Positions 1 to 8,612 of a stretch of DNA of 64,000 nucleotides are shown here, in pieces. A program made the position numbers and the translations under genes. The stretch spans positions 1 through 64,000 of the forward strand of contig NZ_FNES01000017.1 in the NCBI RefSeq assembly GCF_900100195.1, given 5' to 3'. A model generated the notes under the pieces. That model was not told the DNA's origin and ran no database searches. It saw only the letters and a list, made by a program, of their open reading frames with translations. Source of the DNA: Billgrantia gudaonensis (GTDB taxonomy: Bacteria; Pseudomonadota; Gammaproteobacteria; Pseudomonadales; Halomonadaceae). Every line of letters starts with the position of its first letter. Position 1 is the first letter of the stretch.

Positions 1-296
1 CGCCAGGCCTCCACCTGCTCGGGGTAGAGCCCACGCTCGCGGCAATAGGCGCTGAGTTCGGCCTCGTTCATCGGGGCCGTCTCCAGGACGATCTGGAATT
101 TCTCCTGGCTGGTCCACTGGTCGGGCTCGTTCGAACGTGATGGCAAAACCTGTCCTCGTGCTCTGGCCTGTTTCCGCCAATTGTAGAGGGTTGTCGCGGT
201 GATGCCTTCCTGCTCGGCCAGTTCCGGGATGGTTATGCTCATCGGCGGCGCCATCTTCTTGAGGATGGCTTCCTTACGCTCTGCGGGGTAACGCAT
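1..296 (-). CDS. IS3-type transposase OrfA, partial (runs off left edge)
   Basis: Reading the minus strand from the ATG at 294-296 gives an uninterrupted frame to the window edge. The protein begins MRYPAERKEAILKKM and contains a helix-turn-helix stretch (ELAEQEGITATTLYNWRKQ) at about residues 25-43, then the NEAELSAYCRERGLYPEQV segment. This pattern is typical of the DNA-binding OrfA half of IS3-like transposases. A good Shine-Dalgarno (GAGAGGTGATC) lies just upstream of the ATG. OrfA proteins recognise the element's terminal repeats; the DDE catalytic half would lie to the left, outside the window. I cannot define the IS terminus exactly, but it should lie between about 305 and 345, close to the end of the minor-pilin operon. 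Confidence 0.85.
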   Translation of the reverse strand, partial: MRYPAERKEAILKKMAPPMSITIPELAEQEGITATTLYNWRKQARARGQVLPSRSNEPDQWTSQEKFQIVLETAPMNEAELSAYCRERGLYPEQVEAW

Positions 297-349
297 GTTG
301 ATCACCTCTCAATCCGTTTAGGTGACAACTACGTTGACGCATAGGGCCG

Positions 350-460
350 ATGGGCGACGACAAGCCACGCAGCGTCATCAAGCGGGTCTACGTGCCGACG
401 TACGTGAAGATAGGGCCGCATGGGGAGCGGGTTATCGTGCCGGGACATTATAAGAAATAA
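350..460 (+). pseudogene. Orphan C-terminal fragment of an unrecognised gene
   Basis: A 36-codon open stretch begins at the ATG at 350 and ends at the TAA at 458-460. It encodes a basic tail ending VYVPTYVKIGPHGERVIVPGHYKK split over the last two thirds (about residues 13-36; key feature Tyr/Pro/Gly-rich, ending PGHYKK). The nucleotide motif ATAGGGCCG occurs at 341-349 and again at 410-418 in the same frame, giving IGPMGDD and IGPHGER. This suggests two units of a repeated segment. A TGA at 335-337 closes the frame upstream, near the expected IS end. My reading is the 3' remnant of a plus-strand gene cut by the IS. No family is recognised, and it could be non-coding. Confidence 0.3.
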
Positions 461-515
461 AAAAAGATAATAACAACCAATCAGCATAGAACAAAAATCA
501 ACAACACATTGAGAG

Positions 516-1616
516 TCACCTCCACTCAGAAATTTTTGGCTTTCCTCCAACTTTACCAGAATCGCCGCCTCCAAAAAATTCTTCTAACGAAAAACCATAG
601 GGCTCTAGAGCATCTACAACGACCTCCTCTTGGTACCACACACTTCCTTTATTCCCTCCACCATTAAACCTAGCTTCAGTCACCGCTCCAACTTTCCAGC
701 CAACATCAGAGCCATCTTTGTAGTCATCAAGGTTTTCAACATCCAAAACGATCAAAGACCCACCCAGATCAACATTTCCATTAAAATTAACCTCCCCCCC
801 AAGCACAATATGCAACCCCTCCACACTAGAATTACCAGAAAGAGTCATTCCACCTTCATGAAAAACAACACCAGACCTCTTGTCATCAGCTAAATATTCA
901 TCATATAATTTTTTAATATTTTCAACAAGCATCTCTTTACCACTCTTAGAATACGACTCCAAAGTACCGTCTCTTAAGCCCGTTTTGTTATTACCTCTCT
1001 CAACCTCGCTTAGGATATCATCTCTCGAATAAAGGCCCTCACCCTCAAAGACAGAAAGCGCTGAAACATAAAAACTATCACCACTCTCCCCCTGCCCAGC
1101 TATCCTGCTTTTATTCGAATTAGGCCAATGAACATTGGCGTCATCGGAAAGTCCACCGGGAAAATTAACGGCTGAAGGACCAGCATACCCCTCATCCAAA
1201 TCAACCTTTACAAACAACGGGTCACTTGTAGCTAAAACCTCCCCACCATTACTTAAAACAGAGCCCAATGAAACGATATAATACTCACCCTCGGCCTCAA
1301 CATAAACATACTTACAACCAACACTCCCTTCACACACATTTTCATCTACTGTTAGCCCTTCACCAAAACCATCCCAAGCGACACTCTCAAAATCATCCAA
1401 ACCACCAACTTCAAAATCATCAGAGCTAAGATCTTCCTTATCAAAGGCAGCTGAAACCGCCTTCTCTGCTGCCATTTGCGCTTCGGTCGCTGCCTTATAA
1501 TTCCCTGCCAAGCGCTCTTCCACCAACGACGACTGCATGCCGGAGAGGCCAAGCATCAGCGACATGGTCAGCATGGAAAGGACCACGACCAGAGCGGCAC
1601 CCTGCTGTTGTTTCAT
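516..1616 (-). CDS. pilX: Type IV minor pilin PilX-like, unusually long and AT-rich
   Basis: The N-terminus (MKQQQGAALVVVLSML, then QSSLVEERLAGNYK) matches the PilX minor pilins: a short leader, cleavage after Gly, no Glu5, and a hydrophobic helix at about 7-30. With PilV, PilW and FimT it would prime the pilus in the inner membrane. An upstream ATG at 1628 overlaps the pilW stop (TGATG), but GGGGTGGG just before the ATG at 1616 makes that start more likely. At about 366 residues it is roughly twice the length I expect for PilX, and the C-terminal passenger has no recognisable domain. Base composition drops sharply to the AT-rich side from about position 1500 down to the stop, while the N-terminal code stays GC-rich, so the gene looks mosaic. 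No pilY1 follows. Confidence 0.8.
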   Translation of the reverse strand: MKQQQGAALVVVLSMLTMSLMLGLSGMQSSLVEERLAGNYKAATEAQMAAEKAVSAAFDKEDLSSDDFEVGGLDDFESVAWDGFGEGLTVDENVCEGSVGCKYVYVEAEGEYYIVSLGSVLSNGGEVLATSDPLFVKVDLDEGYAGPSAVNFPGGLSDDANVHWPNSNKSRIAGQGESGDSFYVSALSVFEGEGLYSRDDILSEVERGNNKTGLRDGTLESYSKSGKEMLVENIKKLYDEYLADDKRSGVVFHEGGMTLSGNSSVEGLHIVLGGEVNFNGNVDLGGSLIVLDVENLDDYKDGSDVGWKVGAVTEARFNGGGNKGSVWYQEEVVVDALEPYGFSLEEFFGGGDSGKVGGKPKISEWR

Positions 1617-1627
1617 ATCCCACCCCA

Positions 1628-2134
1628 TCAGTTGGTAGTGGCTTCAGTCCGGTTCATGGCATGAAACACGATATCGTCCCCTTCGGACACTAACTGAAAT
1701 GTGATTACATAGAGCCCGTCACTTGCTCCATCCTCCGCCGCAGAAAATGCACTATCACTGCTGAACCCCTGCACTACCGGCTCCTTTGATCCACCTTCTT
1801 CAAGATACAAAGACCAAATGGCACGATCTTCATCATCATGTCTATCCAGGTAGTATTTTCGCGTCGCTCCATCTGCCAGGGTGATCTGCAATTCACCCTC
1901 TTCTCCCGCATCGGTGCCCTCGATGCTGTCAGCCCGCCGGATGTCCCTGATCAAGACATCCGCCGCGAACATCAGCGCAGCCTGCTTGTCACTCAACTCT
2001 TCGACTTTTTTGAAATTCTGAAACCCCGTGAGAAACAGCTGCCCGGCGCCGAGGATGATGACGAGACCGATCAGCAGCGCCACCATCAGCTCGACGAGAG
2101 AGAAACCTCGAGAACGATGCATCCCCCCTTTCAT
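1628..2134 (-). CDS. pilW: Type IV minor pilin PilW-like
   Basis: The prepilin leader MKGGMHRSRG is followed by FSLVELMVALLIGL, a class III signal with Glu5 that prepilin peptidase PilD would cut at G^F. PilW is a minor pilin of the priming complex at the pilus tip. This protein is only 168 residues, clearly shorter than the PilW proteins I know (roughly 250-350), though the reading frame shows no break. It overlaps pilV by 4 nt upstream (ATGA) and pilX downstream, so translation is probably coupled along the operon. The C-terminal half is acidic with no cysteine pair. The assignment rests on the N-terminus and on position between pilV and pilX. Confidence 0.8.
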   Translation of the reverse strand: MKGGMHRSRGFSLVELMVALLIGLVIILGAGQLFLTGFQNFKKVEELSDKQAALMFAADVLIRDIRRADSIEGTDAGEEGELQITLADGATRKYYLDRHDDEDRAIWSLYLEEGGSKEPVVQGFSSDSAFSAAEDGASDGLYVITFQLVSEGDDIVFHAMNRTEATTN

Positions 2135-2535
2135 GGCCGACTCCCCGGCAGCCGCGTCGTGTAGGTAAAACTGGCATCGCCACTATCACCAAGACGAGAA
2201 TCGTCCCAGCTCAAGACCACATCGAACACGCACTCATTGCCGTTGGGCGTCACACTCCCTTCCAGCCCGGGGATGACTGCTCGCCAGCGAGTCTGCCAAG
2301 CCGCTTCGTCTCCACCCAGATCGGGGCACTCCATTTCATCGGCATCGAACTTGGACCACAGCAGCTCGACGGCATCCTGGGCCGCCAGCGATGCCGTCGC
2401 ACGCTGATAACCGGCATGCGCACTCTGCAGCGACTTCAGTTGCATGGCCGCCACGCCCAACAGTCCGATGGAAAGCACCAGCAGCGCTACCAACGCTTCG
2501 ATCAGCGTGAAGCCGCGTTGCTGCTTCGCTTTCAT
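2131..2535 (-). CDS. pilV: Type IV pilus modification protein PilV
   Basis: MKAKQQRG^FTLIEALVALLVLSIGLLG is the canonical PilV start, with the prepilin peptidase site and Glu5. The motif GVAAMQLKSLQSAHAGYQR follows at about 28-46 (Gln/Lys/Ser-rich), as in other PilV proteins. It is a 134-residue minor pilin that assembles with FimT, PilW and PilX into the initiation complex for type IV pili. Its start overlaps the fimT stop by 4 nt (ATGA) and its end overlaps pilW by 4 nt, so it sits in a translationally coupled operon. Two cysteines (residues near 74 and 108) could form the usual disulfide. Confidence 0.88.
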   Translation of the reverse strand: MKAKQQRGFTLIEALVALLVLSIGLLGVAAMQLKSLQSAHAGYQRATASLAAQDAVELLWSKFDADEMECPDLGGDEAAWQTRWRAVIPGLEGSVTPNGNECVFDVVLSWDDSRLGDSGDASFTYTTRLPGSRP

Positions 2536-2987
2536 GAGCCACCTCGGCCGATTCTGCCAAAGCCACTGATCTGGATGTTCTTGCTACCGCCATCGTCATG
2601 GCTGACGGTCAACGTGCAGCCGCCATCACAATCCGTACTCTCGACGATGCGCCCCAGCCGATCGAACTCGACGGTGCTGCCGTCGGATAGCGTGATCTCG
2701 TCCCCGGAAGCCGTGCGAGTGCGGATGGGATCGTCGCTACCCTCATCCGTCACGTAGACCCGGTATTTCCAGGGCGAGCCGGCCACTACCTCGAAGGAGA
2801 CTTCCTCGCGCCGCTTGATGGCTTCACTGCGGGCGAGATGCAGGCCGGATAGCACTTCGTTGTAGTCACTGTTGAGGCGGTTGGTGGCCATCATGCTCTG
2901 AAACCCCGGAATGGCGATCGTTGCCATGATGACGATCACGGCAATGGTGACCAGCAGCTCGATCAGTGTGAAACCGCGCTGTCGCAT
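2532..2987 (-). CDS. fimT: GspH/FimT-family minor pseudopilin
   Basis: The protein from the ATG at 2985-2987 starts MRQRG^FTLIELLVTIAVI, a standard class III prepilin leader. It continues into a GspH/FimT domain (ATIAIPGFQSMM, then RLNSDYNEVLSGLHLARSEAIKR at about 34-56). I prefer this start to the one at 3035, because it lies 4 nt after the pilE stop and is preceded by GGTGATGGC, whereas the longer version would overlap pilE by 44 nt. FimT/FimU proteins are minor pilins in type IV pilus assembly, and FimT members have been linked to DNA binding during natural transformation. The C-terminal DCDGGC could hold a disulfide. Confidence 0.85.
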   Translation of the reverse strand: MRQRGFTLIELLVTIAVIVIMATIAIPGFQSMMATNRLNSDYNEVLSGLHLARSEAIKRREEVSFEVVAGSPWKYRVYVTDEGSDDPIRTRTASGDEITLSDGSTVEFDRLGRIVESTDCDGGCTLTVSHDDGGSKNIQISGFGRIGRGGS

Positions 2988-2991
2988 GCCA

Positions 2992-3426
2992 TCACCAGCA
3001 ACCGGACGCACCGGCACTCGTTTCACCCGTTTCATCGACGCTCAAGTCACCACAGGCATCACCTGCCTGAGAGCCCGTCGGGCTGGCAGTAACGGTGAAA
3101 GCGCCACCATTTGCCGACACCGTAAAGCTGTAGTAGTCGCTTTCGGTGTTGGCATCGCTCTCGGCATCGTCAGCCGGACCACAACCCGAATAGCTGTAGT
3201 CGTTCGTGTAGCAGCGCTCTAGAGCACCGGCGATATTCAGAAGGAAGGATTGCGCCTCTGCCCTTCGACTCTTCTCTACGTACCCCGTGTAGCTCGGATA
3301 GGCGATGGCGGCGAGGATACCGATGATGGCCACGGTGATCAGCAGCTCGATCAGCGTGAAACCGGTGCTTCGGCGTGCCCGAGCGGTCGATGTCTGGCGG
3401 TGGCAGAAGCGGTGGTGGCTGGTCAC
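2992..3426 (-). CDS. pilE: PilE-like type IV pilin
   Basis: The leader ends STG^FTLIELLITVAIIGILAAIAYP, the hallmark of type IVa pilins, followed by YPSYTGYVEKSRRAEAQ and a globular part with cysteines near the end (GDACGDLSV...GASGCW). I choose the GTG at 3424-3426 because GGGGAG lies 9 nt upstream. A longer frame exists from a TTG at 3504, but that part overlaps the strong hairpin at 3502-3533. The product is a minor pilin of about 144 residues. It is the first gene of a five-gene minor-pilin operon, directly downstream of ispH. In Pseudomonas the pilE homologue also borders ispH but follows pilY1 (from memory). Confidence 0.82.
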   Translation of the reverse strand: MTSHHRFCHRQTSTARARRSTGFTLIELLITVAIIGILAAIAYPSYTGYVEKSRRAEAQSFLLNIAGALERCYTNDYSYSGCGPADDAESDANTESDYYSFTVSANGGAFTVTASPTGSQAGDACGDLSVDETGETSAGASGCW

Positions 3427-3501
3427 GCGGTGCGTCTCCCCTGCGGTGCGGCGTTCGATTTCAGTATGTGGCAACTCAGTCGCAGGTACCAGGGACGAGA
3501 T

Positions 3502-3533
3502 CAACGAAGCCAGGCATTTGCCCGGCTTCGTTG
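3502..3533. terminator. Strong hairpin between ispH and the pilin operon
   Basis: CAACGAAGCC at 3502-3511 is perfectly complementary to GGCTTCGTTG at 3524-3533, with a further GGC/GCC pair inside and an ATTT loop at 3516-3519. There is no T-tract on either strand, so intrinsic termination would be weak. It lies 66 nt downstream of the ispH stop on the same strand and 76 nt before the chosen pilE start. It probably marks the transcript boundary or stabilises the ispH mRNA end. Confidence 0.5.
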
Positions 3534-3599
3534 AGAAACGGAGAATGACAGAACCGATATGGCGGGTACCGTTCGCGTGCCCCGCCTGGCTTGAAATGC

Positions 3600-4568
3600 C
3601 TAGTCGCTGGCGATCACCCTTTCACGCAGTTCCCGCGGCATGGAGAAGGTGATGGTCTCCTCGCGGCCGGCGAGTTCTTCCGGCGCCGTGGCGCCAAGGC
3701 GCTGCAGGCGTTCGATCACGCCCTTGACCAGCACCTCGGGAGCGCTGGCCCCGGCGGTAACGCCCACCGAGTTCACACCTTCCAGCCAGGCCGGGTCGAT
3801 CTGCTCGGCGTTGTCGATCAGGTAGGCCGGCGTTCCGACCCGCTCCGAGAGTTCGCGCAGGCGGTTGGAGTTGGAGCTGTTGGGGCTGCCCACCACCAGC
3901 AGCAGGTCGCTGCCGGACGCGAGGTCGCGTACCGCATCCTGGCGGTTCTGGGTGGCGTAGCAGATATCGTCCTTGCGCGGTCCGTCGATGGCCGGGAACT
4001 TGGCACGCAGAGCGTCGATCACCTTGGCGGTGTCGTCCATGGAGAGCGTCGTCTGGGTGACGAAAGCGAGTCGGCTCGGATCCTTGACCTCGAGCCGGGC
4101 CACGTCGTTCTCGTCTTCTACCAGGTAGATCTGCCCGCCATGTCGAGTGTCGTAGCGCCCCATGGTGCCTTCCACCTCGGGGTGGCCTTCGTGACCGATC
4201 AGGATGCACTCCTGGCCACGCTTGGCGTAGCGCAACACCTCCATGTGCACCTTGGTGACCAGCGGACAGGTGGCATCGAACACCTTGAGGCCGCGGCGCT
4301 CGGCATCCTCCTGCACGGCGCGAGAGACGCCGTGGGCGGAAAAGATGACGATGACGTCGTCAGGCACTTCATGGAGCTCCTCGACGAACACCGCCCCCCG
4401 CTCGCGCAGGCTGTCGACCACGAAGCGGTTGTGGACCACCTCGTGGCGCACGTAGATGGGCGGGCCGAAGACGTCCAGCGCGCGGTTGACGATCTCGATG
4501 GCGCGGTCGACGCCAGCGCAGAAGCCGCGCGGGTTGGCCAGCCTGATCTGCAAAGAATTCGCTTGCAT
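3600..4568 (-). CDS. ispH: 4-hydroxy-3-methylbut-2-enyl diphosphate reductase
   Basis: This is the last enzyme of the MEP isoprenoid pathway: it reduces HMBPP to IPP and DMAPP using a [4Fe-4S] cluster. The three cluster cysteines are visible in NPRGFCAG (Cys17), DATCPLV (Cys101) and [11 protein letters not shown] (near residue 200). The EEL motif, the SAHGVS loop and the [11 protein letters not shown] substrate-binding stretch are also present. The start [15 protein letters not shown] at 4566-4568 gives 322 residues, the normal length. The frame extends further upstream but that part has no family similarity. The gene lies 202 nt downstream of fkpB on the same strand and may have its own promoter in that gap. 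Confidence 0.97.
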   Translation of the reverse strand: MQANSLQIRLANPRGFCAGVDRAIEIVNRALDVFGPPIYVRHEVVHNRFVVDSLRERGAVFVEELHEVPDDVIVIFSAHGVSRAVQEDAERRGLKVFDATCPLVTKVHMEVLRYAKRGQECILIGHEGHPEVEGTMGRYDTRHGGQIYLVEDENDVARLEVKDPSRLAFVTQTTLSMDDTAKVIDALRAKFPAIDGPRKDDICYATQNRQDAVRDLASGSDLLLVVGSPNSSNSNRLRELSERVGTPAYLIDNAEQIDPAWLEGVNSVGVTAGASAPEVLVKGVIERLQRLGATAPEELAGREETITFSMPRELRERVIASD

Positions 4569-4770
4569 GGTTGCCTTGCCTCGATGCGTCAGGGGCATCT
4601 GCTTGTGAAAAGTAGGAAAGCGCTGAGTTCCGTCGCGAGTGAAGATAGGCTGGCCGCCGCCGGAGCGGAGAATCCGGAGTTTACACGGCAGTAAATGAGG
4701 ATTCGACCGGGCTGGCGACCCAGTACCGCCGGCGGCCAGGTATCGAGCGCAGCAGGAAGTCAATGTTTTC

Positions 4771-5217
4771 CTAGTGTGTTTGAGCGGGCTTCACGTCCAG
4801 CACTTCCACCTCGAAGGTCAGGGTACGCCCCGCCAGCGGATGGTTGAAGTCCACCTCCACCTGTTTTTCGTCGACGCGCTTGATCACCCCGGGCAGCTCG
4901 CCGCCGGCAGGGTCGGCGAAGGACATCACCGTGCCCACCTCGGGCTCCATGTCCTCGAAGTCATCGCGCTTGAGTAACTGGATGTTCTGCGGATTGTGCT
5001 GGCCGAAGGCATGCTCCGGAGTGATCTCGAAGGCACCGCTTTCGCCCGCCGCCATGCCTTGGATGGGCTTCTCGAAGCCGGGCGGCAAGTTGCCGTCGCC
5101 CACCGCGAAGGTGGCCGGAGACTTGTCGTGGGTGGTATCCACCACGGTGCCGTCTTCCAGCTTGAGGGTAAAGTGCAGGGTCACTTCCATGCCTTCGTCG
5201 ATGCGGTAGTCGCTCAT
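4771..5217 (-). CDS. fkpB: FKBP-type peptidyl-prolyl isomerase (SlpA/FkpB)
   Basis: A 148-residue protein starting [16 protein letters not shown], with the FKBP start ([10 protein letters not shown]), the [16 protein letters not shown] segment and the inserted-in-flap (IF) domain around [14 protein letters not shown]. It has the slpA/fkpB domain order and length. These enzymes catalyse cis-trans isomerisation at proline and act as chaperones in the cytosol. The start at 5217 is supported by GAGAG upstream; the open frame continues upstream without family similarity. The lspA-fkpB-ispH order is the conserved gammaproteobacterial one. Only 40 nt separate it from lspA. Confidence 0.95.
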   Translation of the reverse strand: MSDYRIDEGMEVTLHFTLKLEDGTVVDTTHDKSPATFAVGDGNLPPGFEKPIQGMAAGESGAFEITPEHAFGQHNPQNIQLLKRDDFEDMEPEVGTVMSFADPAGGELPGVIKRVDEKQVEVDFNHPLAGRTLTFEVEVLDVKPAQTH

Positions 5218-5257
5218 GGTTTCTCTCATGCGTTGCGACTCGAGACTCGCTCGAGAC

Positions 5258-5776
5258 TCAAGGGTTCCGTCGGCGCGCCCGACGCTTCTCGCCGAACACC
5301 GATTCCCAGACCAGCCCGATGGCACCCAGGGTGATGCCGATGTCCGCCACGTTGAAGGCCGGGTAGTACCAACCGCCAACGTGGAAGGAGAGGAAATCCA
5401 CCACGTAGCCGTGCACGAGGCGGTCATAGAGGTTGCCCAGCGCCCCGCCGATGATCGCTGCCAGAGAGACGGCCAGCAGGGTCTCGTCGGCCTTGAGGCG
5501 GCGCATCCAGATCGTCAGGCCGACGCTGGCGCCCACGGCGATGGCGGCGAAGAACCAGCGCTGCCAGCCCGGATGGTCGGCCAGAAAGCTGAACGCCGCC
5601 CCGGTGTTGTGCAACAGCGTCAGGTCGAAGAACGGCAGTACTTCCACCGGCCGAGCGTACTCCAGCCAGGACGTGGCAGCGGTCTTGGTAGCCAGGTCCA
5701 GCACCAGCACCGCCACTGCCAGCCACAGCCAGCGCAGCGGACGCTGCATGGGTGGCATGCCCTGTTCGTCAGGCAT
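5258..5776 (-). CDS. lspA: Prolipoprotein signal peptidase (signal peptidase II)
   Basis: An inner-membrane aspartyl protease that removes signal peptides from diacylglyceryl-modified lipoproteins. The 172-residue product has four predicted membrane helices. It carries the two catalytic aspartates in [11 protein letters not shown] and FNVADIGI, plus the conserved [12 protein letters not shown] and VVDFL motifs. Its first codons overlap the end of ileS by 8 nt, implying translational coupling, a pairing seen across gammaproteobacteria. An internal ATG at codon 7 or 10 could also serve, since the region before the first helix is not conserved. Confidence 0.97.
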   Translation of the reverse strand: MPDEQGMPPMQRPLRWLWLAVAVLVLDLATKTAATSWLEYARPVEVLPFFDLTLLHNTGAAFSFLADHPGWQRWFFAAIAVGASVGLTIWMRRLKADETLLAVSLAAIIGGALGNLYDRLVHGYVVDFLSFHVGGWYYPAFNVADIGITLGAIGLVWESVFGEKRRARRRNP

Positions 5777-8603
5777 GACGACGCGTCTCGCCGGGGCCGT
5801 CGGGCAGATTGCTCACGCAGCGTCCACACAGGTCGTCATGGCCGGGGTGAGTGCCCACATCGGCACGATGGTGCCAGCAACGTTCGCACTTGGTGTGTGC
5901 GCTGGCGGCCACGCTCACCTTGAGGCCGTCGAGGTCGGTGGACTCGGCGCTCGCGCCGTCGGCAAGCGGCGCCAGGGTGACCTCGCTGGTCAGCATCACG
6001 AAGCGCAGCTCGTCGCCCAGCTTGGATAGCGTTTCGCGTAGGCCATCGTCGACGTAGAGCGTGATCTCGGCGGCCAGGCTGCCCTTGATCACCTTGGCGT
6101 TGCGGGCCTCCTCCAGGCACTTGTTGACCGCCTGCTTGACCTCGAGCACCTGTTCCCAGAAGTCGCGGCCCATCTCGGCATCGGCAGCCAAGGTCTCGAG
6201 CCCGGTGTAGTACTCCTCGAGCAGCACGCTGTCGTTGCGCTTGCCAGGAATGTGCTTGTAGATCTCCTCGGCGGTGAACGAGAGGATCGGCGCCACCCAG
6301 CGGGCCAGCGCCTCCACCACGTGGTAGAGCGCGGTCTGGGCGCTGCGCCGCGCCACGGAGTCGGCCTGGGTGGTGTACTGGCGATCCTTGATCACGTCGA
6401 GGTAGAAACCGCCCAACTCGCGCGCGCAAAAGCCGTGCACCTGCTGATAGACGTCGAGGAAGCGGTACTCCTCGTAGGCCGTCTCGATGCGCCCCTGCAA
6501 TTGGGCGGCACGGTCCACCACCCACTGGTCCAGCGCCAGCATGTCGTCGAAGGCGACCGCGTCGCGCTCGGGTTCGAAGCCATTGAGGTTGGCCAGCAGG
6601 AAGCGCGCGGTGTTGCGGATGCGCCGGTAGACGTCGGCGGTGCGCTTGAGGATCTCGTCGGAAACGGCCATCTCGCCGGCGTAGTCGGTGGAGGCGACCC
6701 ACAGGCGCAGGATGTCGGCGCCGAGCTTGTCCATCACCTCCTGAGGCGCCACCACGTTGCCCAGCGACTTGGACATCTTGCGGCCATGGGCGTCGACGGT
6801 GAAACCGTGGGTGAGCAGGCCGCGATACGGCGGATGGCCGTCGATGGCACAGCCAGTGAGCAGCGAGGAGTGGAACCAGCCGCGGTGCTGGTCGGAGCCC
6901 TCGAGGTAGAGGTCGGCTCGCGGGCCGCTGTCGTGGCCGTGGGGATGCGAGCCGCGCAGCACGTGGCGGTGGGTGGTGCCGGAGTCGAACCACACGTCCA
7001 GGGTGTCGGTAACCTTGTCGTAGTCGGCCGCCTCGTCGCCCAGGAGTTCGGCCGGCTCGAGGCGGAACCAGGCATCGATTCCCTCCTTCTCCACGCGCTT
7101 GGCGGCCTCCTCCATGAGCTCGACGGTACGCGGGTGCAGCTCGCCGGTGGTCTTGTGCAGGAAGAACGGGATCGGCACGCCCCAGTTGCGCTGGCGCGAG
7201 ATGCACCAGTCGGGGCGGTTGGCGATCATGCTGTGCAGGCGCGCCTGGCCCCAGCCGGGGGTGAAGCGGGTAGCCTCGATGCCGGCGAGCGCCCGCTCGC
7301 GCAGCGTCCTGCCGTCCTTGCCCTTGACGTCCATGCCCACGAACCACTGGGCGGTGGCACGATAGATCACCGGCGTCTTGTGCCGCCAGCAGTGCATGTA
7401 ACTGTGGGTGATGCGCTTGTGGGCGAGCAGTGCGCCTACCTCATCGAGCTTGGCGACGATCTGCGGGTTGGCCTTCCAGATCAACTGACCGCCGAAGAAC
7501 GGCAGGTCATCGGCGTAGACACCGTCGCCCTGCACCGGATTGAGCATGTCGCTGAAATCCATGCCGTGGGCGCGGCAGGTGACGAAGTCGTCGACACCGT
7601 AAGAGGGAGCGGAGTGAACGATACCGGTGCTGCCCACCTCCACTTCGACGTAATCGGCTAGGTATACCGGCGACAGGCGATCGTAGAAGGGGTGGCGGAA
7701 CTCGAGCCCGTTCAGACGCTCACCGGTGGCGGTGGCAACGATCTCGCCTTCCAGGCCGAACCGCTCGAGACAGCTCTCCACCAGTTCCTCGGCCAGCACC
7801 AGCAGGCGCTCGCCCACGTCGACCAGCGCATAGGTGAACTCGGGGTGAACGTTGAGCGCCTGGTTGGCGGGTACGGTCCAGGGCGTGGTGGTCCAGATGA
7901 CGATCGCCGCCGGCCTGGGCAGCTCGGAGAGCCCGAAGGCGGCGGCAAGCCCGGCATCGTCGGCGCTGGGGAAAGCCACGTCGATGGCGTCGGACTGCTT
8001 GTCCTGATACTCCACCTCGGCCTCGGCCAGCGCCGAGCCGCAGTCGAAGCACCAGTTGACCGGCTTCAAGCCCTTGAAGACGTAGCCCGCCTCGACCATG
8101 TCGGCCAGGGCGCGAATCTCACCAGCCTCGTTGGCGTAGTCCATGGAGCGGTAGGGGTTGCCCCAGTCGCCGACCACGCCCAGGCGCACGAAATCCTGCA
8201 TCTGTCCCTGGATCTGCTCGGCTGCGTACTCGCGGCACAGCGCACGGGCCCGTTCGGGCTCGAGGTGCTTGCCGTGGGTGGTTTCCACCCTGTGCTCGAT
8301 GGGCAGGCCGTGGCAGTCCCAGCCGGGCACGTAGGGAGCGTCGAAACCAGCCAGGTTCTTCGACTTGACGATGATGTCCTTGAGAATCTTGTTGACGGCG
8401 TGCCCGATGTGGATGCTGCCGTTGGCGTAGGGAGGACCGTCGTGCAGCACGAAGAGCTGGCGACCGCGGCGCTCTTCGCGCAGGCGATGGTAGAGATCGA
8501 GCGCTTCCCACTGCGCCAGCCTCTCGGGCTCGCGCTTGGGCAGCATCCCGCGCATGGGGAAGTCGGTTTCGGGCAGGTTCAGCGTATGCTTGTAGTCGCT
8601 CAT
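5769..8603 (-). CDS. ileS: Isoleucyl-tRNA synthetase
   Basis: A class I aminoacyl-tRNA synthetase of 944 residues that charges tRNA-Ile and edits Val. The HIGH motif appears in [18 protein letters not shown] (near residue 60) and the KMSKS motif in [12 protein letters not shown] (near 607). The editing domain lies between them ([14 protein letters not shown]). The C-terminus carries a zinc-binding CERCWHHR...LCGRC pattern typical of bacterial IleRS1 enzymes. The start [19 protein letters not shown] is the family consensus. It is 9 nt downstream of ribF and overlaps lspA, forming the classic ribF-ileS-lspA-fkpB operon. Confidence 0.98.
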   Translation of the reverse strand: MSDYKHTLNLPETDFPMRGMLPKREPERLAQWEALDLYHRLREERRGRQLFVLHDGPPYANGSIHIGHAVNKILKDIIVKSKNLAGFDAPYVPGWDCHGLPIEHRVETTHGKHLEPERARALCREYAAEQIQGQMQDFVRLGVVGDWGNPYRSMDYANEAGEIRALADMVEAGYVFKGLKPVNWCFDCGSALAEAEVEYQDKQSDAIDVAFPSADDAGLAAAFGLSELPRPAAIVIWTTTPWTVPANQALNVHPEFTYALVDVGERLLVLAEELVESCLERFGLEGEIVATATGERLNGLEFRHPFYDRLSPVYLADYVEVEVGSTGIVHSAPSYGVDDFVTCRAHGMDFSDMLNPVQGDGVYADDLPFFGGQLIWKANPQIVAKLDEVGALLAHKRITHSYMHCWRHKTPVIYRATAQWFVGMDVKGKDGRTLRERALAGIEATRFTPGWGQARLHSMIANRPDWCISRQRNWGVPIPFFLHKTTGELHPRTVELMEEAAKRVEKEGIDAWFRLEPAELLGDEAADYDKVTDTLDVWFDSGTTHRHVLRGSHPHGHDSGPRADLYLEGSDQHRGWFHSSLLTGCAIDGHPPYRGLLTHGFTVDAHGRKMSKSLGNVVAPQEVMDKLGADILRLWVASTDYAGEMAVSDEILKRTADVYRRIRNTARFLLANLNGFEPERDAVAFDDMLALDQWVVDRAAQLQGRIETAYEEYRFLDVYQQVHGFCARELGGFYLDVIKDRQYTTQADSVARRSAQTALYHVVEALARWVAPILSFTAEEIYKHIPGKRNDSVLLEEYYTGLETLAADAEMGRDFWEQVLEVKQAVNKCLEEARNAKVIKGSLAAEITLYVDDGLRETLSKLGDELRFVMLTSEVTLAPLADGASAESTDLDGLKVSVAASAHTKCERCWHHRADVGTHPGHDDLCGRCVSNLPDGPGETRRHA

Positions 8604-8612
8604 ATCCGGGGA

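Noticed and set aside
4650..4739. Inverted repeat CTGGCCGCC / GGCGGCCAG in the fkpB-ispH gap
   Set aside because: The arms are 72 nt apart and GC-rich chance pairing is common here; no T-tract or known riboswitch pattern.
6252..7661. 469-codon plus-strand frame inside ileS
   Set aside because: Shadow of the IleRS coding strand; no ribosome site and no recognisable domain.
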